64,000 bases of DNA, taken from contig CAKAKS010000032.1 of assembly GCA_916700875.1 (NCBI GenBank), forward strand, positions 11,964,129 through 12,028,128, in the 5' to 3' direction. Of this stretch, positions 25,346-38,545 are shown one piece after another; position 1 is the first letter of the stretch; each line of letters opens with the position of its first letter. Under the pieces are notes generated by a model. The model had not been told where the DNA came from and made no database searches. It saw only the letters and a program-made list of their open reading frames with translations. A program made the translations under genes and the position numbers. This stretch comes from Sebastes aleutianus (Eukaryota > Chordata > Actinopteri > Perciformes > Sebastidae).

Positions 25346-28300
25346 TGTCACTTTACACATCAAAGCCTCCGCACTCGTCTCTGTTTCCAGACTGTAGACT
25401 GTGCACTCCAGTCACACGTCTTGCTGTTTGGTTTGAGTTGATCCTAATCAGCGCTGGCACAGTGGGACCATTTGCTCAGCTAAAAGAAGGAGGAAAAAAA
25501 AAAGAATACAACCAAACAGCACCAGCAAGACGCTGTCTGTCGTCTGTGAAGCACAGAGAGACAAAAATAGAAAAACGATGGGACACGGACGACGCACCGA
25601 GTTTCTGTTGATGGGTTTTGTCTGTTTCTTCGGGTCGTCTCTTTTTCTCTTCCAGTTCCAATTTCTTTCTCTTTTTTTTTTGTCCTTTTCTGTCACACAC
25701 GCACACACACACACACTTAAACATACACTTATGTGTGTAGATCTTTTGTGTTGACTGGTCAACCATGTATTTTCCCAGCCACAACATGTTCCTTTCATCT
25801 TTTCCCTTTCTTGCCAAACCTAAGATTGTCCATTACAGCTTACTGTGTGTGTGTGTGTGTTTGTGTGGACAGAGCTGGTGTGTGGATGTATTGGTGATTT
25901 ATAGACACCGGTCACAACAGGACACTTGCGGTCACTCCTGGCTTGATCGCTACCTAATTTAGATCAATTTTATCTCGGCAATTTAGGAAGGAACTTCACA
26001 CCGCATCCTCCTCCAAACGTATATGCACAGTGGACACATGCATAGTTATTCACTGCAGATACTGTATGTGGGAGAAGAGGTTATGTTAGATATTTGGTTA
26101 TAATGTGTTGCAGTGGGTGTGAAGGACAGATATTTAGTGTTGATATTACTCTCATTTTCTTTCATAACGCACGTCTCTGATATGGCCAGACTTGTGTTCT
26201 GCATTCCTGCTACTCCTTTGACACAAACCGGATGAACTGGATTAGATATCGACAACACGAGTGAACTTTATTTTGAAGTTTAAATGTCTTATTTCTTTAA
26301 GATGTTAATTCCACCAAAGGATATCAATACGGTTGGCAAGAGCAGATGTTTGCCGTTCACAGTTAATCTCCCTGTGCAGCTGTGCGTGTGTGTGTGTGTG
26401 TGTGTGTTTCTAAGTGCATGCACGCGTGTGCGTCTCCTTACTCAATGAACATCCATAGTTACTGTTGGCTAAACATGCAAAGGTTACTGTAATGTCAGAC
26501 ACATGCCAGAGGGGAGTGTGGAATACCACATTAACATAATCCATAGACAACTGTCCCATTTACAAACATCGCCGTGCCGGGCTGGCCGCCACAGCACTGC
26601 AGGAGCACATGACTGCTCTCGCTTCCGCTACGCCGCATGAGACTGAACGGAGGAACTGCAACACAATGGCACCCCCTCTGACGGAAAGTCTTTTCCAAGG
26701 AAAATAGCCGGTTGTCAGATTTTGGCATGAGTCACCAGGACAAATTATGATGCTTGAACCTGAAGCGTTGCTCTGCTCTACCCTAGGCAGAGGCTGACAG
26801 CTTACATTGCTCTCACAGTTAGAAAATGTGAAGGTATTGTTGTCTTGTCTGACCCGCTGGCCTCTGGGTGCATGTGTCGACAGTTTGTTGTGTACTGTGA
26901 GAACTTCTAATAATTCAGTGGGAAGAGACTTCATTTGGGAACAATTTATTGGATTCAGACTTATAAAGACCCTCCTGTGGTGCTTTATTTTTTCTCATGA
27001 GAAAGTTGAGTCTTAACACATTCTCTCCAGTGTTAGTATGGGAATAGGAGAATAGCTTTCTTGGGCCTTTTATGATCAAAATATCCACAATTTTGCACTA
27101 AATATAGTTGTATTTGTTATTTTCTTAAGCACTAAAGCCAATTTTTCCAGCAGTAACTTGCCTTATTTCGAGACTCACCCCAGAAATGAATACAAAGCAA
27201 CCGTTTGACTAATATTCATAGCAATTCAGTGTTAATTAGATGTTTTTTTACGGTAGTTGAGGCGGCTAACATGTTGCCCTCTCACCCGCTGGGGCTGGAG
27301 TCTGCGCTGACAGTCGGAGTGATTGTTTTGATAATTATGTGTGCTTAAGCCGGGGAAGAGGCTCTTACTGCATTTTGAAAAATATTTTTTTTTTTTATAT
27401 TTACAGCTCGGTTTGACTGTGCGCTTTCGGCGTTGTTTTGAGGGATCCATTGTTTTCACTCGCGTAACGGATATTTTAATTAGTCTGTCTTTGGAAATTC
27501 ACTGTGTGTGTTGTGGTTTGCGTTGGACACTGCAGACTCCCACAGCTCCCAGACATTTCTCAACTTTTTTTTTTTTTTTACACATTGGATACATTCCAAA
27601 AGCAGAGTCATGTGTGGAAACTTCAGCAATTTCACATTTTCTCATCTGTATTTTGAAGCATAAACAACCTCTCCATCTCCGTCTACTGTTCCCTCTTTCC
27701 TCTTTTTTTCACAGTTGTTTCCAAGTCTGTGTCTTTCTGTCTTTTGGATGCTAGTTGTGGGTGACCTTGGCTGGTGACTACAGTGCCTACTCATTAAGTA
27801 GTAAAGATGAATGGTTCCATTATAGCAGGGGGAAAAAAACGAGCGGGGCCAATTAGTGGTAATTAACAGCGGAGAGGGCGAGGCGCTCTGGAGGGCACCC
27901 TGACCCGGACTCTGGAGGGGGCAGAGGGGAGCAGGGGGCGTGTGTGTGTGGAGTAGATTTAGGTTTATGTGCGGGAAGGTGTGTAGTAGGTAATCATAGG
28001 TGTGTGTATTGATGTAATGGAAAGGTGTGTGTGTGAGGGAAGCAGTTATGTGATCAATGTATGTGAGAATGTGTGCGTGGCGGCGTTGAGTATAGATGTA
28101 CATGTGAAACCAGTCTTATGGGATTGTGCTTGTGTGAATATGAGTGTCAAGGTTACAAGTGGAGTTTGTGGGTGTTTATATGATGTTTAAGATGTATGTT
28201 GTATAATTATGTAAGGCAAAGCTGTAGGTGTGTAGCCTCGCAGACATTCCTGCGTGCTGACAGATGGGAAAATCACGGGGGGATTCGACATGTTTGAGTA

Positions 28301-29469
28301 TTTGGAGGTGACCGAGGTCAACAGCCGGCAACACCTCTCTTTGACTTTTGACCCCTGATGTGATGTCACTCCCCCCTCACGTAGCCCTTTTGGGAGCTTG
28401 TTAGGCAAAGGTTTGAGAACAAAAGGCCCTGAAATGCCAAGCCAATATACCATCAGCGCTAATGAACATTTTGTGATGATTTTTGTTCTTAATTGGGGGA
28501 TTTTTTTTTTGTGCTGATCTGCAGTATTTTAGCATCTCGGCATCAAGGAGAAATTCAAGGTTGTTCACCGAGAGACTCTCTTACTCTCCCTCTGTCTCTC
28601 CTTCTTTTTCTCAGCGTCTGCGCTTGATTTATTCACCCCGCCTACCTTTTTATCAGTTCTTGGGTGAAATTGTCACAGCCGTGTAATCCTTTGGGTGCCA
28701 CTAGCTGGGAGACTCCGTGCACTCGGAGAGGTGTGTGTGTGTGTGTGTTTGTAATGGCATTGGCGGTGGGGTGTCTAAACAGTAGGTAGCGCCGGGTCTT
28801 GTGTCCAACATGGAAATCCTGGCAAGTCAATAAAGCGATGTTCAATATACCCGGGAACAAGGCTGTGTTGTCACTTTAACAGACATGCTAGAATTGGCAG
28901 GTAGTGAGAGAGAGCATTTGTAGAGGCTGGAGATTTTTTAAGGTATTTTTATATAAAGTGCTGGCAAAGTGCTGCTTTCAGGGCCCCTGAAATTGCAATT
29001 CCTGGTAAATGGATGGTTTGAGGAGTATACAATGTATTAGAAGTCAATTGTGCATGGGAGGGCCTATTTTCCATATCGCTAGTCGAACAAGGGTGTGTGT
29101 GTGTGTGTGTGTAGCTGTTGCATCTCTGCCTTAGTGGCACATACACACAAACACATTCAGACTACACATGCCCGCTCCATCTATTCCCCTGTTGCTCCGA
29201 CGTCTCTCGGCTCCGTCATGTGCAGGTTTGTCCGCGTGGCGGGGTTGAAAGGGAGGGGGGTCACTGTGGGGGCCGCGACGTACATCAGAAACCATTACCC
29301 ATAATGGCCTCTTTCCCCACACCCCGCATATCCATTCCCCTTCCCTCTTCTGACATTTATTTTATGACTGCTTACATATCAAATATTTAAATAAACAGAA
29401 TCGGGGGCTTCGGCTGAGGTTTGCCCGAGGGTGACAGGGGGGAGTTGCGGCGGAGGGAGAAAGGGGATG

Positions 29470-29900
29470 GATGATGACATTCATTTCCGAAACGAGGAAA
29501 GAAAAAAAAAAAAAAAAAAACAGGGTTGGGTGGAGGGGTGGTAGTGGTGAAGGGTGGGAGGAAAAGCAGCAGCAGCGGCGGCGGAGAGGAAGGGGGAGAA
29601 AAAAATGCATCGCTTGGCTCCAATCAAAGCGGGCGGAGGAGGGCGGCGTGTTTTTTCGCTTACGCCTGGCAGCAGCGGTGACAGACGTTTGTGTATGTGT
29701 GTACGGGTGCGAGTGTTTACGCGCGTGCGCATGTTGTCGCGGGGCTCATCCGTCAGCATTTCCTGGGGACGCGAGAGGACGTGGGAGAAGGCCCTTGTGG
29801 CTCGTAAAAAAGCAGCCCGCCGTACTGAAGCAATATCAATTGCGGGGCAACCGCCGAGGAGATCAGAGCACGACGCAAATTAACAAAGGGATAAAAAAAA
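29470..29900. promoter_or_regulatory. CpG- and purine-rich block in intron 1
   Basis: A G/A-rich segment with an A-run (29502-29520) is followed by CpG-dense unique sequence (about 29610-29870), including 'ccaatcaaagcgggcggagg' and 'tttacgcgcgtgcgcatg'. The CpG density is unusual for the intron and suggests an unmethylated regulatory region. The + frame at 29471-29977 is Arg/Lys-rich because of the purine bias and shows no domain. Confidence 0.25.
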
Positions 29901-30320
29901 AAAAAACAAGAAAAGAAACAAAGTGTAACGCAGCAATGAGAGGAGGTAGAAAAAGAAAGGACAGAGGGAGGGAGTGAAGGTGAGGATTAGGAAGATTTAT
30001 CTCTTGTCTTTTTTTCCTCAGGAGAGGAAGATGGAGAGAAGGCGGGCGAAAAGTGTGAAGGGTAGAGGTAGGGGAGGGAGGGGATAAAGAAAAAAAGAAA
30101 GCTGTATAGATATATGTAGAGAGACAGAGTGGTCCTGGGGTGCAGGCGGCCAGTCTTGTGCTGGCTGGCGTCGGTGGGAGGCCCATTACTGTCAGGCTAA
30201 TCTTAAAATAATTAATTGCGAAGTCGACGCTTTTTTAAAGAGTATTGTAATTGAATCCTAAATTAGGCTTGGGAAAGGGGACGCGTCCTGCTTTGCTGCA
30301 AGTCTGTTCCCATTCTCCAG

Positions 30321-30321
<1 letters not shown>

Positions 30322-30371
<50 letters not shown>
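30322..30371. repeat. (CA)n microsatellite
   Basis: A perfect CA run of about 25 units. Confidence 0.95.
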
Positions 30372-30372
<1 letters not shown>

Positions 30373-32139
30373 CAGTGGGTCGTGCATGCAGGCGGGCAGG
30401 AGGGAGAAAAAAAAGACAACAGGCGAAGGAAATGCTAATGAAATGCATATTTGGGGAGAAAGGGGCCATCTATAATTTAGCTGTGCTCTTTGAATGTGAA
30501 TGATGTGTGTGCAAGCGCTGTGATTTATTTTTGTTGTGCAGAGGGATAATTCTGTCAGAGTAGGCTTTTATTCTTGTAAACAAATGTGGGGAAAAGAGCA
30601 GAATAAAAGTGGAGTAATAAAGTAAACAGAATGGTATGAATACATTTAGCTACTGGCATGAATAATTTGTATAGGGGATGGAGGGGTTTGATGAAAGAGA
30701 GATGACAGATATGAGAGCTGTGATATTGCCTGATGAAATTTTGGGTTGCCGTCCGATTCTCTATTTTCTGGCACTTGTTTTCATTTCACGTGTTTTTTTT
30801 TTCAAGGATTAATACTGTGTATCTCTTCCTTTCTTACACCCGCACAAGCAGGTAGAGCATAGCCTTCACAGACACATGCACACACCCAACATGCACCTTT
30901 ATAACCCCTCGAGTCCTCCAAGGCCCTTTTGCACTAGCCTCCGCACCGAGGCTCTGTTTAAAATGAGCAGCTCAATGTGCTTTCACTTACACACACTGCT
31001 GCCCACATGGCTCCTCCTGAATGACCCCTGCAAAACTATAAGCTATAGAACTTTCTGGATCAAAGCTCCGGGAAAAGGGTCTGCCCTCCATAAACGTCAG
31101 CCCTGCTCCATAACTCTGGCAGGAGCCAGGGAAGAAAGATGGCACAGGGTGCGAGGTCAGGGAGACAGTTCTGCAAGGCAATAATGGAAACTAGGCAGTC
31201 AACAGATGCCTTTTGTAAAAGCTCAAAAGTAGAAAAACTGCAATAATAATGTGCCGGATAGTTTAGTTTAGCTTACTTCAAGGTATGTAAGTTGTAAGTA
31301 ATTGCCGTGTTCCCCTAGGTTGACTACTTTGGGGCAGTGGATAGGCCCCAAACACTCATACTATGACCCACCAACACACCAAATTACATTCTCAAATTTA
31401 ACACTTTAAAGTTTGTTTAAAGTTTAATTTATCAGTTACTTTTCCAAATATTTATGAGTTACTTTTTCGAAATCCACATGAACCACTGTTCGCATAAATT
31501 AGATCCACAAGTACGTCACTTTTAAAGCTGGTTTGCCTGTTTACTCCCGGTATTTCCTTCTTCCAAAACAGTGATGCCAGCAGCAAATGCCAGGAGTTGA
31601 GTATTCATTAAAACAAAATTATGACTGCTGTGTTAACTGCATGCCAAATTAATCAGAGCACACAAGGCCAAATTGCCTCCTAAGTTACCATATGACCAGT
31701 TGCTGACAAGCCATGTAGAATTCATAAGGGAATTTTTTAGGTCCGGCACAGTGCTCATGCAAACTTCACGGAGAACAATGAAGGCGAAACAGCCGATCAA
31801 CGATCTGTGTTAAGCGAATATTTTCTGGTCTTGCTCAGCTAAAAACACAAAAACACAGACTCCGTCAGCACGTTAGCGGTGTTGTTCACTACCGAGACTG
31901 TTTGTAACCGGTACTGACAACTTTATCTTCACTTCACATGTCTTTCCTCTGCTCCGCTCTGTGTGTGTGGAGAGGCTGAGCCCTGCACTCGGTGAAACGG
32001 GAGAACAGATAGTGATGATCATGTTGAAATTTTAGCAGCGGCGCTCATAATTCTGAATATAGGAGAAACACAGAATTGTACATTGAGATTATTTTTTAAG
32101 GGACATTTGCTTCATTTTACAATATATGTGTGTATATAA

Positions 32140-32932
32140 TAGGGCTGTCAAAATGAACGTGATAATAACTCATTAATTCAAATTCGTTTTAACGCCACTT
32201 ATTTCTTTAACGTAACTTGCGATTATTAATTAACCTCTTAAAAAATCTGCTGTTGGGCCCGGATGCTATTTGATGTTTCGGCGGTTGTAGCGGGTTCAGT
32301 TAAAGCTAGCGTGAAGATACTGGTATCCTATGTAACTAGAAAACCTAAAGAATCCATTGATACCAACCATGTCGTACTAGCTTGTCAAGAAGGAGGCTAA
32401 ATAACGCTCCAAACAAGGCCATTTTCAAAGGGGTCCCTTGACTTCTGACCTCAAGATATGTGAATGAAAATGGGTTCTATGGGTACTCACGAGTCTCCCC
32501 TTTACAGACATGCCCACTTTATGATAATCACATGCAGTTTGGGGCAAGTCATAGTCAAGTCAGCACACTGACACACTGACAGCTGTTGTTGCCTGTTAGG
32601 CTTGAGTTTGCCATGTTCAAATTAGATTTTTTTTATGCTAAATGCAGTACCTGTGAGGGTTTCTGAACAATATTTGCCATTGTTCTGTGTTGTTATTATT
32701 TTTGTGTTGTTGTTAATTGATTTCCAATAGTAAATATATACATACATTTGCATAAAGAAGCATATTTGCCCACTCCCATGTTGATAAGAGTATTTAATAC
32801 TTGACAAATCTCCCTTTAAGGTACATTTTGAACAGATAAAAAATGTGTGATTAATTTGCGATTACTCACGATTTACTAAGGACAATCATGCAATTAATCG
32901 TGATTAAATATTCTTATCGATTGACAGCCCTA
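32140..32932. mobile_element. Non-autonomous hAT element, copy A (793 bp)
   Basis: Perfect ends TAGGGCTGTCAA and TTGACAGCCCTA are flanked by an exact 8-bp target duplication, gtatataa (32132-32139 and 32933-32940). This is diagnostic of hAT-superfamily insertion. Subterminal sequence is rich in 'gcgattac' and 'aattaatcgtgatta' motifs. A block near 32480-32610 ('cactttatgataatcacatg', then 'agtcagcacactgacacac') is shared in reverse orientation with 44759-45446. No transposase frame remains. Confidence 0.88.
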
Positions 32933-34979
32933 GTATATAACTATGATAATGGCTTTCGGATCTCCAAAGTATTTACTCAGTGTTGACACACAGAGGCTCC
33001 TGGATTAAGTATTTGAGTAACACTCAGACATAAATTGCTTATGTATTTCCTGTTGTGCTACACTGTGCCTCAATCTCACCTCCAACAACACACAAGAACC
33101 AGTCAAACCGCTCCGCCAACATGTTGGCCCTCGTTGTTGTTCACCCCAATGCACCGGGCTGTGCACTTCACTCTCAGCTTTATTGTCATCTGTATTAAAA
33201 TCCTTGTCAGAAAATGAAATACAATGAATTTCTTCAGCTCTGGCACAAGAATCTGGCGGCATCTGTATGAAAAATCAAACGTTCCTCATGCCGTTTTCCA
33301 AATGTTTGAAACCTATTCAACTCCTATTTGGCCCAGATCTGACAGCTATAAACTTGGCTCCGAACATCCCATTTTCTCCTGGCTGACTGGGATGAATAAC
33401 AGCAGAGCGGACAATATTGTGGTCTAGCTGAGCACGGCTGACTCTTCTGTCTCTGTGATCCCTCTATCAATAAGGAACACAGGCCTGTCAGAAGGCCTGC
33501 CAACTGTCTGGCTGTCCACACAGCCTGCTCTCTACGCAACATCTGGACACAGATGGTACGCACTGATCACACACTCACACACACACACACACAAAATACT
33601 TATACACATGTTTTACTGATATTGGCAGACATTCACAGACATGCTGTGCATTTACAGTTGGTTAATATACTGATGTGTGTGTGCATCCACACATCCACCC
33701 ACATGAAACATCATAAACATATTGTTTTCAGAATCAGTTTCACTTGCACTCGTAGTGTTTAGAAACATAAATATGCACTGGTTTACATGAAAATCGCCAT
33801 GTAGGTGGTTGTGAATACATACAATAAATACACGCACACCTTCTTTCACAGTATCGAACACATGGTGAAACGTGTGTGTTGCAGCCAAAGGATCTGTGGC
33901 CTCTCTTGGGAAATATGTGCATCCCTTTAATGCGTCTGGCCTTTTAATAAAAAACCTGAACATAAAAGGTCGGTCAAAGTTCAGTGTGTAAAACAACTCA
34001 CGTTCAGGCTACTTGTTCTGGCCATAGGTGGGCTTGCTCTGATTTAGATACAGTGTGTGGTTACACGGTTACTAAATGTTGAATTTAATAACCGATTCAG
34101 TTTAATTTTCTTTTCTCATATAGTGAAAACATATGAGGCTGATGAAAATGATGGATACTACACAGGAGATGACCATAGTCACAATCATTTTCAGCGTGAT
34201 CATGTCCAAATCGAATTAATAGCAAATATCACTCAATTTTCTCAGTCATATGTTATTCATATGGTCTGGCACATTCAGTCCACAGTAAACATAGCTGCCC
34301 CGGGGCATAGCAATAATGGGAGTGAATGGTGGAGTTAAGTGCGAGTCAGAGGTGTGTATGTGCAGTCAGGCCGTGCATCAGGGCTCCCACAGGCTCCCAT
34401 TGATCGACCCGGCTCCCCCCCACCTCTTGTTCCCAGCCAGCTTCGGTGATTGATTCCCAGTCAGGGCCCTGGAGATGGGAGGCCTGGCCTGGGCTCACAG
34501 AGCCCGGGGCCTCCCAGAGGGTGACCTGGAGGGGCTGCGGGGGAGGCGGGGGGGGGAGGAAGCCTATTTCCAGGGTCCCTAACCCAGGTCGAGGAGCCCA
34601 TTCCTGGGGAAGCCTTCGCAGCGGGGTGGAAGAGTGGAGGCTCACATTCATTACGCGAGGAAATTAAGGCCACGTCTGCTGCTGCTGCTGTGAGCGCTAT
34701 ATTGAGGTGGGGTGGTGGTGGAGTGTGTGTTTGAGTGTATGTATGCAAGAGGTGAAGAGATATTGGTGCGTAGGGGTTTGGGGGGGGGGGGGAGCAAACA
34801 CTACCTTAACATGCTATTACACAATCTGTCATAGACACACACACACACACACACTGTTCTATTAGCACTGGAAACTGGAATACATTTTCTGGTTCCACTT
34901 ACAATGTTCAAGCCTCTAACCCGCTGTGTTCCCATTCACACTGAACATCCCCGCCGCCGCGCGTCAACAAGCCCCTCTC

Positions 34980-36350
34980 CATGTCACTTTACGACGGCAA
35001 AGTGACATAAAGCAAAGCGGAGGGGGAAAGAAATGATATGAAAATCAATTTTTTTCTAATTAACTTTGTAAATTTCCCGCTGAGCTATCAGACGTGGGGG
35101 CCTGGTGCGTCGTGCCGAGTCCGATAATGAAATCAATTTGGTTCAAATTGTTTCAGGTGACTTTTAATGAGTATCTAATATCCGCCTGAGGAAGGAAGGT
35201 CAGGATATCTGTTTGTTATTTGTGTTTTTGTTTTTTAAGTGATGGATCACCCGCAGGAGAAACATGGATGGTTTCACCCTGGAGGACTGGGCAGTGCTCC
35301 AAAACAAGCAGCCTGAATGTAAATCCTTGTTTTTTGGTGGGGAACCTCTTTAACTGCACCGCGGGTATGACCTAGTTTGACAACTTGCTTTTAATAGATC
35401 CGGTATTTTTACAATTTATTAATTCCTTGATGAAAGACATATTTTTTTATTGGAATACTACACCTGTTTCAGGACGAGCGCCAAACAAAATCAAGGTGGA
35501 AGAGAGCTTAATAACGGGGACGGGGGCTTATTGTGGTCTTGCTTTAGATGGAGCTTTCGCATTCATAATTTACTCCGCTCCCTCTCCCTCTATGGCCAGC
35601 CTCCCAGCCTGAGGAGCTCGTTAAGCTTTGCCTTACAGGGAAGACTAATGGATGGCAGAGAAAGCCCCCTCAGGACCCTTTAGCATCGTTTCTGTTGGTC
35701 TGCTCGCTTAGTATTCACTTATGTATTTTCACCCTACTCTGAGCACAATATCATGAATAACCATTGCTAATTCATAAACACACTTGGCGATACGGGACCT
35801 CGTTCATAATTATCCATGCTGTAGAAAACGCAGTTCCTCTCCAATACCATTCCATTAGCAAAGGTGGTGATTTCCTTGAATAAGGGGGGAAATCTAGCCT
35901 GCATATTTAATACCAGCATTTCGGCTCGGCTCCGGGAGACGTGGGAAGCAAAAGGGCAGCACATTTACTCAAATGGCCTGTTCTCTCTCTTTGGGGCAGA
36001 TGGAGTTATTGTTATTTTCCTCCCTCCTGCCCCTTTTTTTCTCTTTTTCATTTGGTTGTGTAACAGCATCTCTCCATGGGGTTCTGCGGGCTGGGGGAAG
36101 TTAGAGAGGAGCACATTCCTCTCGTTCCACCGCGGCCCTCAGATGAAATGGGGTTTTTCAGCGGCCCTCCGCTGTCCCAGGGTCGCGACAGGCAGGAAAC
36201 ACACAGGACTGAGAGACAAGAAAGGGCTGGGAAATGTAGCGAGGCTCTCCCTCCTCCACATCAGAAACCGATTCTATGAAAATAGGCAAGCAGCGCTGCA
36301 AGAGGTGCCTTCCCTGTTTCCTGAAAGCATTTAATTTGCATTGGTTTCAA
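34980..36350. promoter_or_regulatory. Cluster of candidate conserved non-coding elements
   Basis: This long stretch is free of simple repeats and transposon ends. Unique AT-rich blocks in it (for example 35040-35200 and 35755-35900) carry ATTA/TAAT and other short transcription-factor-like motifs. Frames such as 35864-36334 are open by chance and lack domain features. Intronic enhancers are expected in large introns of developmental chromatin regulators, but only comparison with other fish could confirm this. Confidence 0.25.
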
Positions 36351-38329
36351 AGCAATAGTTGTACCGCCACGCCGTCTTACCTAGAGGCTTTTCAATGGAT
36401 TTTCTACCCAGCGAGAAACTTTTTCAAGGGGAAACACTGCTGATTTGGAGCAAAGTTTGTCAGATGATTTAAAAACACATGCTCAGCACATGAAAAAAAT
36501 GTGTTAGAAGAGAAAAGAATGAGGAATTCTGATCTCTGACCAGACTTGAAAAACACTACAAAATGTCCCCTGGAAAAAAGCTTTTTGCTCTAACCAGAAC
36601 CTGTGCATGTTTATCTTTTTTATCCATGAGTCTACTCCTTGTTATACAGTGGAAATCTGACTGAATTCAATTTTGGAAAACTGCATCCTGGCAGGAGATT
36701 TGACTAGCAAATTTGTGCTCTGTGTTCTTCCACACGTGTTTCCTCTACTGTTTGCAGACGATTGCATTTTATTTGTTTTCTTTCTCTAATGGCGTGTCGC
36801 AGGCATGTCAGCCGCATCTCGTTTTTGTCATTGAGGGTTTTTTTTTTCTGTCTCTGCCGCTTCTTTAGCTCTCAGTCTTGGCGAAGGAAAAGGGCTCCGG
36901 CGACCCTGCGACCCCAATCTCACTTGAGACAGATGAAGCAGCCTCTCCTGCTCCCTCCTCCCTCCCCTCCTCTCCTCCATACCCCCCTCCTCCCCTCACT
37001 TAATGACGTCTTTGTGCCGGCCGTGACGAACCGAACGCTCGGGAACTTTTTCCTCACGCACACGGGAGGGGGGGTTTGGAAGGGGTGGGTGTGTTTCCGA
37101 GCGCCCTGATGTGTGTGCGTGGTGTAAATATTGGTGTCAAACGCAGAGGGCACACCGATCAACAGCTCCGAGGACGACGCAGGAGAGAGAGCAATTATGT
37201 GCATTGCGCCAAACACAAAAGCACGCCGGTCGGCCGCATAACAACAGCCTCTTATCTGGCTTCTCTCTGTCTGTCTGCCTTTTCTTTCTCAACTCGCATC
37301 ATCATCGCCAAACATACAGTGTATACGTTTCGGCTGTCACTCCCTGCACCTCTCTCTCTCCTCAGATAATTTCATGCCTCTCTTTGCTAGCCAGCCTTCA
37401 TGCCTAGCTGCCTGTGCCATCCAGGCATATTGGGCTGAGGAAAGGCAATTTGGCTCTGCCCAGCTCCCCGCGGACCGGCACTACTCTTCACTCTGTCATT
37501 CATTACGAGACTTTCTACTAACAAGGCGTGCGTGCTGAGATGCGGGATGAGATTGTGTTTCAAGACATAATTCACTGAATTTGGTCTTCTTAGCGATGCG
37601 GCAGTCACATGGGGAACGCCGCCATGCACACAGCCCCAGCTTCACCACACACTTACACAATAAGCCCTTCTGTTTTTAGGATGGGGATGGGAAAGATCTG
37701 TCAGGGCTAAGTGTTGTGTGTTGTTGTCAGCATTTAGTTAACTTGCTTGAATCCCAGGCAGTGAAATGAAATGATGGCCCGATACTAAAGAGTGATCTAT
37801 TCCTCACGGAGGCCGGGCAGGGAGGAGTTAACAGCGCGCTGCTCCTCTCCTCTCCGCTTGATGACATCAGTATTGTCTCTGCATCCATGAAATTAATTTT
37901 TCTAATCTTAGTCAGCAGGAGCGGGGGAATTTGCACACATTAATATGGAACTCGATCTGTACTCGCCCACTGCTGCAGTCTCTCTCCTCCTCTTCCTCTC
38001 TCCCCCTCTTCCGTCTTTTCTCTTTCCACCCTTTCTATGTTTCTTCTGTTTGAAACAGTAGGCCCCAAATGCACAGGATCTCAAGCCTGGAACGCAGAGA
38101 GCTTTGTTTAGGAGGCCGAGGCATCGCCGGGGCCCCGTAGTGTAATAGGAATCGGAGAGTGCTCTGCTGCGTGGTATAAATAAAACACATAAAAGACAAG
38201 GCTGATTGTCCCAGCAGACCGACCAGCTCTGGCTGCAGCATGTTGATTCTCCAGAGGCAGACGCGGCACAGAGGATAAAGAGGATCCGTTGACAATAATT
38301 ATCCTTATTTGTTTCTCCTCGCAAACACA

Positions 38330-38545
38330 CACCGGCTAAAATGGTTTCATTACGCAGGTATAAAAGCCGGCATTCAGCATTAGTCCTTCCAAGAAAGGGA
38401 GAAGATAATCAATACCAAAAAGGCATCTTGGGGCTAATTTTCATACACAATCAGGTTTGATGAGTTTTTCCGTGGTGATATTCAGAACCATTTTCACATG
38501 GCACTAATTTGCGCCAAATAGGTTTTTATAATATGATAGTTGAAA
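38330..38545. promoter_or_regulatory. Candidate conserved non-coding element
   Basis: Unique sequence with 'ctaattttcatacacaatca' and 'cactaatttgcgcc' type motifs has no repeats and no reading frame. It is listed as a candidate from texture only. Confidence 0.25.

Noticed and set aside
29471..29977. 168-codon Arg/Lys-rich ORF
   Set aside because: It follows from purine-rich DNA and an A-run, with no domain or initiation context worth noting.
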